64,000 bases of DNA from Enoplolaimus lenunculus (lineage: Eukaryota; Nematoda; Enoplea; Enoplida; Thoracostomopsidae): contig JASANG010002862.1 of NCBI GenBank assembly GCA_030248215.1, forward strand, positions 62,001-126,000, given 5' to 3'. Under the pieces are notes generated by a model. It was not told the DNA's origin. It saw only the letters and a list, made by a program, of their open reading frames with translations, and did not search any database. Position 1 is the first letter of the stretch. Every line of letters begins with the position of its first letter. The position numbers were made by a program, and so were the translations under genes. Below are positions 44,251-57,447 of the stretch, piece by piece.

Positions 44251-45291
44251 GGACCACTCACTTGCGAGATATTGTTCTGTCGTACTATATCTGCACGTGA
44301 ATGACGGTGTGGCCCCCATATCTGTCTAGGTAGGTACCGGGACATCAGACCTTTTTATTTTAACTAAGCAGCTGCAAAAGCTGGTGACAATTGGTTTCGA
44401 AATAACCACCTTCTGCGTGCCACCAAACACACATTGTGTGATAAAAGACAAACATCTCTTCCATCCGACCGAAAGCTACCACGATGAAATTTAAATTAAG
44501 ACGCGGCGGTTATATCGCAAGCACGAACCTGGAACTGGGACACTCAATATCTTTTGGAAGACTGTTCCACCAAGCAATAACACGATAGGAAAATGAGCTC
44601 CGACCTGCTAAATTATTAAATTTAAGCCAAGTCAAACAAAGATCGTGTTTTCTACTCCGAGTGGTGCCACTAATGTGCATTGCATATATATTGCATATGC
44701 ACTAAGACAAAGACGCCTTCAGAATCGATTACGGATGTCGATTTTTTCGCCGGAAAATTGCGGTGTAGGGCAGGTTAAACTCGTAAAACGCGAAAAAGTC
44801 AAAAAAATGGAAGGAAAGGAAAATTTTTGGGAAAATGTAATTATCTGATCCGCCACGTTGTTCTGAGCACGAAAGTACCAAGTTTTTTGAAAAACAACGC
44901 ATATTTTGACTTTTTTAATTTTTGTTTTAACCCTGTAACGAAGGAGAGCTTATTAATTATATACTATGCCTCAGATCAATACATCTGTTTACCGAACGTG
45001 TTGTTTATGCATCTGCGTAATTTACATGCTTATATATAAATTGCGTGCTAAGAAACAGAATTGCGGACGAATTTCGACCGTAATTGCGAACAATACGCAT
45101 GAGAAACGAGAAATTACGATTTCGATTATATCTGGAATCTTGACATTTAGTTCCTGCATACGTGCTGGAAAGTACATACGTACCGTACCTACTCAAGTTA
45201 TAAACTTAACGGCTAACAGCCACTAAATCATAGATTTGATTAATTTCGTACAGCTTGAAAGAAGTGTGACTCTGCCGTGCCTACTAGCAAA
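44251..45291. other. Upstream region of the TIA1-type gene
   Basis: An inverted SINE tail lies at 44325-44380, and repeat phrases (GTGCATTGCATATATATTGC) lie at 44675-44700. There is no other exon. The TIA1 promoter should be in the last few hundred bases, but no distinct core element was identified. Confidence 0.4.
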
Positions 45292-48200
45292 ATGGCTGCG
45301 GTAAGTTGTTGGAAACATAAATTTGGTTTTACTTGCTGATTCAATCACGAGATTATCGAGGTGCAACCACCAATCGATATTTTGCAACGTTCAATATTAT
45401 TTACGTACTTACGTGTAACCAGGTGGGGTTCACTGCGGTTTCAATTCAAAAGCGGAAATTTTATCAGTGAAGATTTTCCCCTTCTCGCGGTTTTTCCGGA
45501 CTTTGGAACTTGTTTTGTTTATACGCATAGGTACGTAGCAGGGTACAACCGGAATTCCTGTTCCGGCCGGAATTCCTGCAAAAATTCAATTCCTGTTCCT
45601 GTTCCTGCTTTCAAAGATGCAGGAACCGTAATTTTTACCGTTTTGTGGCAAATTATTCATGGTCATTAAATTCTGGAATCTTTCTCTTTAAAAATTTGTT
45701 AATTCGAAATTGAGTGTTTTTGCAGTTTCAGCATTTTTTGGCAAGTTCTAAAAATGTCCAACAATAATTCGGTAACGAAAATTATTTCAAATTCCGGTTC
45801 CTGAAAAGAGATTCAATTCCTATTCCTGTTCCAGCAAAATTCAATTCCTGTTCGAACCTTGATACGTACATAGAGGTGTAACGTGGGTTCTCCCTCCAGT
45901 GCTTCCCACTGCTCGCTGGGCGCTTCGCGCTTGAGCAAATGCACAGAAAAAACCTGTGAAATTTTGATGCCATCTTTGTTACCCACGGTTATTGGCTGGT
46001 TTGGCCCAAACTGAAGGAATACAAAATTTGCAGCAATCCGAGCCCGGATCTGGCTGTTTTAGCCGTTCGGGGTCAGTGTCAGTGTTAACTGTAGATAAAA
46101 CATTGTCGTGATGTACTTATATACATGTTTGGCCTATTTTCAGATGGACTTCAATCTCAGCGAAATGGTGGACGACATCAATCCACGAACGTTGTAAGCT
46201 TTTGTTAACAATTCAACGGCCACTTATTTTAGTACGTATGTGACTACGCGTTCACAATATTCGCAGTGGACGTAGCGGTAACACAGCAGTGTATATTGTA
46301 ATCGATTCTAGTGTATGCAAACTAGTACTAGTTCAAGTTTGATTCTAGATGCTAACTTTTCGGGAATCTTGCGAGCTCCAACGAATGAGGAGATTATGCC
46401 AGTCTATAAAGTATCTGTGATTGCTTGTTTAGGTACGTCGGCAATTTGGATCCGACAATCACGGAAGATTTTATAATATCATTGTTCGGTCAGATTGGAG
46501 CTGTGAACAAATGTAAAATTATTCACGAAGTATGTTTGTGTACACTTACAGTTCGTTCTAATGAACAGAATGAGTTTGTTAAGCGTGTTTTTAATAACAT
46601 TAAGCGCAAATATACAAGACGTGGTACAACTGGAATTCCGATTCCGGGTGCGTCATTTTTTACCTGCCGGATCCGGTAAATTTTGACGAGAATTAATAAT
46701 CCCGGTGTTAAACTTTGGTGGGTGTAAAAGAAAACATTTTACTAAAAAATGATGACAAAAGAATAATTCTATAAACATTGATTGACAAGGGCCGAAAAAA
46801 TATCGAAGGTAGATTTTGCTTCCATGGACTTGGAAAATCTAAAATACAGCAGTTAAAGCGAATACCTATCTCCAACTAGGGTTATTTCATCAATAATATT
46901 GCAAAAAAGAATATTTTACATTCCTAGAACTAATTGTGAATCTAGTTTATAAACCATCGAAGGTAGATTTCACTTCAGTGGATAAAAAATCACCAAGATA
47001 CAACATATTAAGTTAATACCTATCTTCAACTAAGGTTATTTCTAGTGATGTGTCGATACCAAAATTTTTGCCGATACCGATGTCGATTCCAACATAGTAT
47101 ATACACCATGCTTTGTAAACAATAAAATACTACATTACATCATTATATGAATATTATTTTTTTAAATGCAAACTCAAGAGAGATAACAGTTTTCCTTACC
47201 AAACACACTGAGATGCGCCCAGAAATGAAATTGATAGCATTCCGGTTGATTTTTATGTGCAAAAAGTATCGGCAAAAATTCGGCAATTTTTGTAGTGCCG
47301 ATGCCGGTACTCACGAAAAGTGTCGATTATTACCGATGCGGATGCCGATGAATCAGCACATCATTAGTTATTTCTCCAGTAATAGAGCAAAAAATAAAAT
47401 TGAAATGAATTTTTCGGGGACATGCCTTTTTCGCTTTCCGGTTCCGTTAATTTTTTCAAATTCCGGTTCTTTTAAAGTGTGATTCCGGTTGCACCCTGCA
47501 TAATGGGTTTTGTTGGTTAGGCAAATAACATTTTCTATACAGGCGTTCGTACGAAAGTTTATATATAGTTTTGATGTTTATTGCCTCAAATGTATACATA
47601 TCTCAGGCACCGGCCGTATGTGGTTCGGGTTTATTTTCTGATAAAAACCGGTATTCGTATTAATGGTGGGAGATTCGGGCTTGGCAAGTCTCGATATTTC
47701 TCGAGTCTCTGTTTTTTTGAGTCTTGCTTGGTAGTTTGAAACCGATACCAGACTTCGAACATTCAAAAAATGCCAATAAACATGTAAAAGTAGAAGTGAA
47801 TATTGTTGAATAAAGATGCTTGGTGAATAAAATTTCGCTGTGAAAGCAGGCAGGCAGTGCACGATATTTACGGTTAACATCTAGTACCCGTAGAAAATCC
47901 ATTATACGCTTACGGTGTCCGGTAAAGTAGTGTTCGGTTAAACTCTGATGTATATATTGATTGATGAAAATAGAGGTACGTATAACATGGTGCGACCGGA
48001 TATCCTGCTCTAAGAAGAATTCGATATCCGGTTTAGCTCTGGCTATGGTATTATCAGTTGCCAAGTATTTATCGCTAAAACTGTTGCACTGCTATTTGTG
48101 CCCAAAATTACAATCTATCGCTATAGCAACACGTGTTGTTCGAGATGACAGAGGTAACCCTGCCAAAGAACGCTGTTATTGTGTCTGGTGTAAGTACTTA

Positions 48201-51200
48201 CGCTTTCGATGTATGAACTTTCATTTACTAGGATTGTGAAAATGCTTTATGTTTTTGAACAAAACTTGCAACGCGTAAGTTGTAGCTGTTAGTTCTTGCA
48301 GCAAACTTGCAAGTGTGAACTGTGAATAGGGTGTTCTATTTTTAAAAGATGGACAGTGACACGGTACTTTCTACGAAACACTCTCCTAGTCTAGATGTCG
48401 TTCTAAAGATCACCATTGTAAAACTAAAAACATACGCTTCACCTTCAAGTGTGAACTTTATTCGATGCCAATATTTTTGACTGCTTTCCGCCTGGACCCG
48501 GAATTTTGGCGAAGTTTTCGGTAAGGTATTGGTTTTGATTTATATTTTTAATGGAAGCTCTGAGCCCATATTTCGTGATGACTAGAGCTGGATGGACTAC
48601 GTATTATGACGTTTGTATGCACGTATATATGTGTATGTACGTAATATAAATAAATATGTAATGAGGGTTCGCTACTGGGGATGGAGTATTGGGGCCCCCC
48701 ATCCGGCTAAAGCCCTCCTACTCGCTGTGCCTCCCGGTTCAACCACCCATTCACCACTCGAGTTTTTGCTCCGGGTTGAGTATTTTTAGGCTTAAAATTG
48801 TAACGATTGATTAGGAATGGTTAAATGTAATTTCTCCTTAAAAATAGTAATTTTATCGGTGAAAATTACCTCGGGCCCCCAATTGAAGCCCCATTCCGTC
48901 GGGACACAGCGAGTGCCCAGATGTATGAGATAGGTAGTGTTTTCAGGTAGGTCGGTGTGTACAAGTGTAAGGATAAATCAAAAAAATCAAAAAATTATAG
49001 TCAATGTAGCCAGTGACTCATCGTGTATGTACGAATACAATAAATGATTTCCAGGGATCGTTCCAACCAGTGTTGTTGTGCAGAGAACAATGCGTCTCAA
49101 ACTACTCTATGAATGATTGTTGTTCGGAGATTGTGTAAACGCGCACATCTCGGCAACAACTGTTCTCTCTTCGTCGGTCGGGTCTAAGTACACCACTACT
49201 AATTGTTATTACTTTTATCTTGTTTGAGTTTATTTTTATTATTTCGTAGTATTAAAAATTTCAAAACTGCCTACAAGCCAATAAAAATGGATAGGTGTAA
49301 ACGGGTGAGCACGTTTTTGTTTGTGCTTTGAGGTGCTTAACAGTCTAGCAAACAGTTTTCTGGGTTTGCCAAAACTTCATTTTTATAATTTTAAATAAAT
49401 TTTGAATAGTTTAATTATTGTCTGAGTCTGGAGACGCGTTTTGTTTGCGTCGAAGGATGTTGTTTTGTTTAATAGAAGTTCTGACCAATTTCTCGTTTTG
49501 GGGATTTTTTGGCTTGGGGGATAAATTCAATTGAACCTACCGTTGTTTTGTATTATTTATCTGTATTTCATTCACTAGAAACGGCGTTTATTTTGCCGGA
49601 TACTTTTTAGTACAAATTTTTTCTTGACTAAAGTTATTATTTAGTTAAATCTTACCTAAGGTAACTACACTCCTATAACTTGCCTACATATAAACATTAT
49701 CTTTTTTGTATTAAATATTATTGTCTATCAATTTATCAATCAGGTTGCCGACCTATATGTACCCTGTTCTTGTGGCACTACAAACAGAACCTTTCTGCAT
49801 TTGAGACAGTCGGCTTATTTTAGTCTGGCACAAGTTTAATGTAGGTGTTAATACTTCGCCGCTCATCGCAACTCATGTCTGTTTTACTTTTTTCCCGAAC
49901 CTTTTTCCTAAAAGATTTGTAAACTTGTAATTTAACAAAACCATTTCAGTATGTTACGTGTACAAGATCTTCAAATTTGTATTTATTGTAAATTTTTGTA
50001 CCTGCGGGAACGGCCATTTTGTTAAAAAAATCCTCTCGTTTTAAAAGTGGAATATTTACAACTTTCTGTACAAGTAAACCGAACACTAAATTTTTTGAAA
50101 CCAATTTTTGTACCTACAAAATTTCGGCGGAAATTCACAGTTATAGTTCAACTTGTCTTGCGTATCGTTACAGTGCAGCCGTATCTCATTAGAGAACGAG
50201 TTAATCAGCATGAGGAATATATCTCAATATCTACGTCTCTATTCTACAGATTGTAACTGACATTCAGGGGACATCTTGGGAGTTTTATAACTATCGGAAA
50301 CTGGTTGTGAAAAAATTACTTTCGTACCAATTCTGAAGGGCACTATCGTAATTTCTACGTTTTTCGAAATTCAAGAACGAGAAATTCGTTCGATACGTAA
50401 GTATATAAATTATATTAGGTCGAGATAGTAAAAAATGTCGGAACCATAAATTCGAATGCGCCCTGTTAACAGCTTATATACTTATGCAGATACAAATTTA
50501 CACGAGCAGTTGTCAATCTTTTACGCAGTAATAATACGGTACCTATTGCAATTTGGGTTAAAATTGTATAGTGATTATTTGAACATGTTTTTAGTGTTTT
50601 AGACAGGTAATGATCCGTACGCATTCGTTGAATTCCAAGAAAACGCTCACGCCATTCAAGCGTTGTCTGCGATGAACAAACGTGTGTTGATGGGAAAGGT
50701 CAGTTGGTTATCTGTCATTGGTAAATGTAAGGTTCTCATTGCGGTCAATTTAACATACTTTTCCATGCGCGTGATATTCTAAATAAGAATTTGCTCGTCG
50801 TAGCCCGTATAGCTAGCTAGTTCTAAATTTTGGAAGTTGAAAAATTGTTTGCTGCTTATATCGAAATTGACTACTGTGGTTGGGATAGTCAAACCAAAGC
50901 AGGTCACGGACAGTTTTTCTAATCACACGAGACCAATTTTTATTATATGCAAAGCGAACATATGCGTTTATTGTTGTAGGAAATGAAAGTCAATTGGGCC
51001 ACTCACCCCGGACATCAACAGCGAGTTGACACTAGTAGTATGTTTATACGGTTATATACGTTGTGTTGGTTCACTTGCGTTTTATTGTGTTTCTTTTTGC
51101 AGTTTAGAATAAACGAGAAGTTGCTTTTGTTTCTTTGAAACTCAGTCTTGCTCGATATTTTGCAATCTTAGTTAATTGTGACCAAATTGTGCTAAATTTA

Positions 51201-54200
51201 ATTGGCTTTAAAAAAGGGTGAGCGTGGTTATCCGGCTCCAACTCTGGCAAAAAAATTGTCATCTGAGTCCGACTCTGGCTCCGGCATGATAAGCTGTATA
51301 TTTATCGCTAAGTAGTATAAATGCCGTAGCTCTGCATTACACGTTATTTCTAACCAAAACTACAATATACGCATCGTAGTGATTTTTGTTTGAGGTAACT
51401 GAATGACGCATGACAAAAAAGCCCTTGTGTATAGGATGTACCGATACCAAAATTTTTGCCGAGGTCGATTCTTATTTTGAAAATTGGCCGATGCCGATTC
51501 CAACTTTAGTACACCATGCTTAAAGTACAGGTAGGATGCTACATTACATTATTATGCGAAGACTTAATTCCTAACCACTATAAACGATTATAATTTTATG
51601 ACAAATGTTCATTTCAATTATTTTTTAAACACAAACTCAAGAGAGATAGCAGTTTACCTGATCAGACCGACTAATATACGCCAAGAAGTGAAATTGATAG
51701 CATTCCGACTGACGATTACGTGCAAAAGGTATCGGCAAAGAATCGGCATTTTTTTTTTGCATTGTCGATGTCGATAGTGGCGTTAAAGTGCCGATGACCA
51801 CCATTGCCAAATAATCGGCGCATCCCTACTTGTGGAAACAATAAATTATTTGAAGCTGAAGCATTACTAAATCAGCACGATTTAAGTTTACCTATTGAAA
51901 TAACTATCCGTTTCCGGCTCCGGTATTTCTGGTATCCTGTCGCACCCTCTTTTCTTGAACATCTGGTTGGTGTCACTGTGTTGTCTGGAGGTACGTGATG
52001 TCTTTGATCTCATTTCATATTGCAGAACACTACCATATTTTTGTTGGTGATCTAAGCCCCGACATTGATAATAAAACGTTGCGTGATGCATTCGCCCCGT
52101 TTGGAGAAATTTCGTAAGTGCCTATATTTTGGTTTAAAACTTTTTTAAAAATATTCGTCAGAAATTCCGATAAATTTCTTTTAGTTTTCTTGAATTTCTG
52201 TAACATACACTTGTATTGCAGTGACTATATACTTTTGTGAAATACGTCTAGTTACCTTAGTAAAGATTATCACCCATTAGTAATTAGCGGAGTGGGTTAC
52301 TTTGAACTATTGTTTGCATTAATTTTAGAATCAACATTGGAACAGTACTTGAAAACCAATGTCAGCTTCAACGATTTAGAACTTTCTTTTTTTTTATTTC
52401 AGAGATGCAAAAGTTATACGAGATTTACAGAGCTTGAAATCGAAAGGTTATGGTTTTGTATCGTTTGTTCATAAAGAGGTCAGTTTTATTTTGCATTGTT
52501 ACTACAGCTGAATTTGTAAGTACTTACTTCGGTTTAAAATATGGGTCCGTACTTAGTATTGTCAAAACGACGAACTCCTGCAGTTACGGATCTCATAATA
52601 AATAGGCACAGAAATAGAAGCATTCAATGGTTCAACAGGTACTGGACTTATCATCAACTGGTGATTGATACAATAAACATTTGAGAATACGAGTCCTGCT
52701 AAGCCTAGATTGGCTGGATGTTGTTATATCATCAGTGTTGCAGGATGCTGAGCGAGCAATAGAACAAATGAATGGACAATGGCTAGGTCGAAAAACAATT
52801 AGAACAAATTGGGCAACACGGAAACCTAACCAACAGTTTGGAGGCCCGGGTGGACATGGCGGCTATCATCCACGTAAGTTTTTAAAAATGAGGAGAAAAT
52901 TCTCGAAAATGTAGCACTTACGTATAATACGTTTTTGATTGAATTGAATCACGTTACGCTTGGTCGTAGGCACGTTATACTTGTGGGCTTCTGGGGTATG
53001 GTCAAGACCTTCAGTCTAGCGATATATTAAATGCTTTAGAAAAAATGTCTTTCGTATTTGTAAACCCTCACAAAATGTTGAGTATATATTAACATTCCTG
53101 GTATGTATCTCTAGTAATATAATGGCTGTTGCTACATTAAACGAATGTATGTTTACTTCAGAATCACTGGACTATGACGAGATATTCAAGCTTGCTGGAC
53201 AACAAAACTCAACTGTTTATGTAGGCAATACGCCTCCAACGATAACAGGTGATTTGCAATTTGGTATAGTGTGCTTGTTTGTTTCATTGTTTGTTTTTGT
53301 TCGTTTGTTTGTTTGTTCCTGGTATATTTGTATTTTTGGTACTGTGATTGTTAGCAGGGCAGTGTATATCAAGGGGTAAACGGGTAGTAAAAATAACGGA
53401 AACGGATGTTGTTGTATAAAAGTTTCAAAAATGTTTTATTTTTCTGCCAACACAATTAAGGTCTGCATATATTACACAGTTTTTTAAAAATCCGAAAATG
53501 GTGGATGCATCGAAATTTTTAAGATTTCTCATGAATTTCATAATTTGTATTTCGTTTCAAAGAATTGCAGCATATCTGAAACGAATAATTGCTAGATATA
53601 TACGTGATTTATAACTGAGTTTCAACATAAAAATAAAAGAATTTCCGTTATTTCTATAACAGAAACGGAAATGGACACCGATTTTTACCGGAAACGGAAA
53701 GATAAACGGATATCCGGTTACACCCTGGTATCTATTGGTTCAGCCGACAACCGCCTCTATCACTTTGTTGAACTAGAGATGCAAGGCAAATCCCTTTGTT
53801 CCTTACAGGGTCCAATTAGATTTCCGATTCCGCCAAAAAATCCAAATCTGGCTCCGTTATTCTGATATGCCGGCTATTTACATTTAGCACTGGCTTTCTG
53901 TTATCCAGAAGATTTCTGAACATATGTCTATCAAGCCAACTGTCAAATTCCATCGTATTTATTTCATCATGCGATGGGCCAAATGTTGGTGATAACATGT
54001 TTTATTGCGTTGGCGACTGCTGAAAACAGCGCTTCTGTTTACCCACAGACTCGCTGTTATCGTTCACTGCCTGATGTACAGCGACTGTTGAAGGCTTTAT
54101 GCCTGCGTGATAATGCGATAATTTTAGTATACCAAGGAAAGTGTTTTGTTTAAAAATGCGAGTTATATGGGCTATAAGGTTTTTGGCGTATTATCTGTCA

Positions 54201-57047
54201 GTACAACATTCAGATACTGGCTGGAACATGAAACAAATTTATAGCGACCGTATTGCAGTGTTTGGTTTCGGTGACTTATGCTAGTTTGATTTGTTAGTGT
54301 CTCTATATAAACAGCTGTAAACTTTGTTTCAGAACAACAACTACGTGAAACATTTAGCGATTTTGGCACAGTTGTTGATGTCAGAATTTTCAAGCAGCAG
54401 GGATATTGTTTTGTCAAGTATGTCATTTGATACTGGATGTTGTGGTACATTGCTAGGCTTGATGCGGAAATCCACAAAACGCCGTTATAACTTAAACTAA
54501 GCTTATCTGTAGTACGTTTTCTGTGAACGCAAAGTGCTCGCTAGAAATATATAAACCCCAGTCTTTTAGCCACCTGGTGCATCTTAGTGAGGTCTACAAC
54601 TCTGCATCGGGGCCTTGACTGGTTAAATTATGCACTGCGTTTTTAATTCTTTGGTGGTGCGCGACATTATAATACGATATAAAAGATCATGTTTGGCCAG
54701 GTGCCTTAGTTTGATTTTCGTATTTTTTGTCGTAAACAATTTTTCTGTAATATTTTTGGATGTCAACTGAAAACAAAGTGAAATGCAACTGTTTATAGGT
54801 TATCAAAGGCGTAGTCATTGTGCATTTAGATGCCACCCCCTGGGATTTGTGTTCAGGCGTTTTTAAACACGGTATCAGTTTGTAACATCAGAAATCCTCC
54901 TTCGAAATTTTTATACAACGTACACCCTTTACAAAATCATGGCAACGCCAATGTAGGTTATGGTAATGTTAAACGTTTTAACACTTTTACCAATACTTCA
55001 TATTGTAGCTTTAGTGTCACCATTTGCGCTTGTCACCATTACTGTGAAACTACGAAATTAAATTTAGCTAGGCAAGACGCCTTTGTTTGGACTGTTACGA
55101 ATTATGCAAAATAACCGGCAGTGTATTATATTACTCAGACTGCGGTGTCGACTTAATTCTTGTGCTACTACGAAATAAAACCTTGTTTGACAATATGTCA
55201 GCTGGGTTGTATAATTTAAATTGTTGACATTATTTAATTTTAGATTCGATAACAAAGCGAACGCGTGTCGTGCAATTTGTGATATGAACGGTCGAGACAT
55301 CGGAGGCAACGCGGTTCGATGTTCTTGGGGTCGGGAAGACGGTGGGGTAAAGCCACCTGGGACACCTGGTGGTTCGTCTGGGGTAAGTGTATTGGCTGGT
55401 GTTGGCGGGTATTTATAGAATTCACTATTTTGGCTGAGTTTCACTATCCAGTATTTGGACATTCGAAGTACCTGTCAGACACCGACCAACGCTATACTAG
55501 GTATACCTAAGTACACAATTGCAAAATTAATTACCTATTAAACTCTGACTGGCAACACTTCTTCCGCGCGGTACACGCCACTAATTCAAAGCCTGCTCAT
55601 AAGTCGTTATCTTTCGACATATAATTGGAAAATCAACAGAAGGAAGCGTACAAATTCTATGTTTTGATCAGCTTAACAAGTTTTGCACTAAAATTTAAAG
55701 TATAAAAAGTATTTGGGTATGCTGTTTTGACCGAAATCTTAAAATTGAGAATAAACTTGATCTTTTGAAGTGCACAAAAATTAAAAAAATCCGCAGTTTT
55801 GAATGGATTTCTTAACGTTCTAAAAAGGACACAATCGCTAAAACTTTCAAAATGATTTATTATAATTACTGTAGCTGCATATACCAATTCAGAATTTTTA
55901 CTCCCTTTATAAAAGTCGATCATTTAAATTTACGCGCAAATATACATTTAAACTCACAGATATCACTAAGCATACGCGATAAGCTGTTCACTGCCATGTT
56001 CGAAAATTCCATGGAAGTTTAAGAAGCTTAGGTTTTCCAAACTGAAGTAAACATGAAGAGTCCAAACTAACATTTAATCTTAATTAATTAAACATATTTT
56101 CGCGAGACTCAATTATTTCCAACCGATGCTATTTCCGGTTAATATACGGTTTCGGTAAAATATCGCTTACCATGGCTAACGTGTAAGATAACCTAATATC
56201 CGGTCGGACCCTTTGGCCTTCGCACGTGATATAGCAACACAGCAACGATATGCAAGCCAGCGGTAAAATCAGCGCAGTACTCATTTGTGTTTTAGGATCC
56301 GGGTATGTTTGCACCACCTAATGCGTCCACAGGAGGCGGTTATTCTAGTATCGCAGGTGGTACGGGAGGACCAGGTGCCTATAATGCTCCAATGGCTTCG
56401 CCTTCGTCGCAAACAGGGAGCGGTGCCGGGGAACCAATGTCAGGATTCCCTCCTATGACTGGAGGTGCAGGTATGTCTGGCGGCGGTGCTGGAGCATTCC
56501 CGTTTAGCGGTCCAGGAGCTGCTAACGCAGCAATGCCAGGGAATCCTGCAATGGCAATGGCAGCTGCAGCCGCGTACCAAGCGAGCGCGTATCAAGCATG
56601 GGCTCAATACTATCAACAGTACTACCAAAATCCACAACTGTACCAGCAACAGTACCAACAGTAAGTGTTGAGAATAGCGTAGCGTTTTAAACTAAATCCC
56701 TATTTAAGAGTTTAACGAGCGTAACAGTAAGTCAGTCAGGAAACGTTAAAACTTGTTTACAGGTCTTTCTTTCCCGTGTATCTTCCCGGGCACCATTCGA
56801 TTGCAAATCTGCGTTCATAGTGTCCGTTCACCGTTACTTTGGGCCCCCCTATGCTCTCGATCGTTTTCTGAACGGTTGTGAATAATACTTTGTGAGCGTA
56901 AATTTCTTTTCTATCCGCTTTAGAATGATGCAGCAGTACCAGCAGTCAATGACTACAAACGGTGGTTGGCCAGGTGGACCAGGGCCTCAGCAGCAGCCTT
57001 ATTTTGGAGGCACGTTAGGGGGAGGCGGCAGTGGGTCTCAGCAGTGA
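45292..57047 (+). CDS. TIA1: TIA-1/TIAR-type RNA-binding protein
   Basis: TIA-1 proteins bind U-rich RNA, steer splice-site choice in the nucleus and nucleate stress granules in the cytoplasm. Thirteen exons: 45292-45300, 46144-46193, 46433-46529, 50603-50698, 50980-51037, 52026-52113, 52403-52478, 52744-52873, 53162-53248, 54333-54417, 55244-55382, 56296-56660, 56924-57047. Every junction keeps phase, giving 467 residues. RRM1 (about 20-95) has LYVGNL and YAFVEF. RRM2 (about 105-180) has IFVGDL and KGYGFVSF, followed by the hallmark [21 protein letters not shown]3 (about 219-295) has VYVGNT and GYCFVKF. Residues from about 300 are rich in Gly, Ala, Pro, Gln and Tyr ([20 protein letters not shown]), the prion-like tail. 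The 9-nt first exon gives MAA; a second ATG opens exon 2. Vertebrates have two paralogues, so TIAL1 is an equal match. Confidence 0.96.
45539..45861. mobile_element. hAT-like element in TIA1 intron 1
   Basis: The left end is CAGGGTACAACCGGAATTCC and the right end CAATTCCTGTTCGAACCTTG. The flanks GTACGTAG and ATACGTAC agree at six of eight positions. The interior has repeated AATTCCTGTTCCTG units near both ends. Confidence 0.65.
46620..47497. mobile_element. hAT-like element with internal duplication, TIA1 intron 3
   Basis: The left end is near GTGGTACAACTGGAATTCCG and the right end GATTCCGGTTGCACCCTG. Compared with 33441-33801 it has a direct duplication of about 110 bp (ATCGAAGGTAGATTT...ACCTATCT(C/T)CAACTA at 46800 and 46958). 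A second element is nested at 47043-47366. Confidence 0.7.
47043..47366. mobile_element. hAT-like TAGTGATGTGTCGATA element, nested
   Basis: It starts TAGTGATGTGTCGATACC and ends CGATGAATCAGCACATCATTA. It is flanked by a perfect 8-bp duplication GTTATTTC (47035-47042 and 47367-47374). The interior is rich in CCGATACCGATG units. It lies inside the element at 46620-47497, so it arrived later. A sister copy is at 51432-51828. TAGGGATGNNCCGAT-type ends are a common hAT signature in animals. Confidence 0.85.
47665..47945. repeat. GTCTCGG-rich repeat fragment, TIA1 intron 3
   Basis: It is a degraded relative of 31000-31290 (GGGAGATTCGGGCTTGGCAA, CGAGTCTCTG, GAAACCGATACCAGACTTCG). Confidence 0.45.
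48660..48920. repeat. GC-rich imperfect inverted repeat, TIA1 intron 3
   Basis: The arms GGGGATGGAGTATTGGGGCC...ACTCGCTGTGCCTCCCGG and GGGCCCCCAATTGAAGCCCC...GGGACACAGCGAGTGCCC are imperfect reverse complements about 120 bp apart. They stand out from the AT-rich intron. No target duplication was identified; a MITE is the simplest reading. Confidence 0.5.
51215..51949. mobile_element. hAT-like GGGTGCGACCGG element with nested insertion, TIA1 intron 5
   Basis: The left end is AGGGTGAGCGTGGTTATCCG and the right end CTGGTATCCTGTCGCACCCT, with CCGGCTCC units near both ends. The element at 51432-51828 sits inside it, and its own interior resumes after 51836. Confidence 0.6.
51432..51828. mobile_element. 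hAT-like TAGGATGTACCGATA element, nested
   Basis: It starts TAGGATGTACCGATACCA and ends TAATCGGCGCATCCCTA. The flanks CTTGTGTA (51424-51431) and CTTGTGGA (51829-51836) are an 8-bp duplication with one mismatch. It is related to 47043-47366 over most of its length. It sits inside the older element at 51215-51949. Confidence 0.82.
52550..52700. repeat. Intronic repeat, TIA1 intron 7
   Basis: It shares ACGAACTCCTGCAGTTACGG and ATTTGAGAATACGAGTCCTG with 30065-30265. The right end sits about 40 bp before the exon at 52744. Confidence 0.55.
53368..53880. repeat. hAT-like element and fragment, TIA1 intron 9
   Basis: Positions 53368-53728 run from CAAGGGGTAAACGGGTAG to CGGATATCCGGTTACACCCTG and match 20752-21104. 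A further short fragment at 53808-53880 (GGGTCCAATTAGATTTCCG) belongs to the GGGTGCGACCGG class. Confidence 0.6.
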
Positions 57048-57447
57048 ACCTGATCATGATTATCCCGCATTAATGTGCAGTTTATGGTGAGCAAGAGCTG
57101 ACATACAGCTGTTGAATTTACGTTTGTGAATTTTCAAAATCGTATTCTGTAGTTATGGGCCTCGAAGTATTTTATCATATCCGGCAATTTAATTCCAAAA
57201 TTTTGGATATCCGGATATATTTTCTTTTCGGGTACATATCCAGTGCTAGTCTATTGTATTCTATTTAAAGCATCAATTGAAAATTTAACTGTTCAATAAC
57301 TATACGTCTAAGCCATGATGCTCATTATAGTCCTTTATCAGTGTGCTGCTGTTGCGTTCTGATATTCTGATGCGTTTTTGTTGTTATTCGCAGGTTATTT
57401 GACTGGGATTGTAATTGAGATAAACGTATTGGTCGGTTAGTAAAAAT

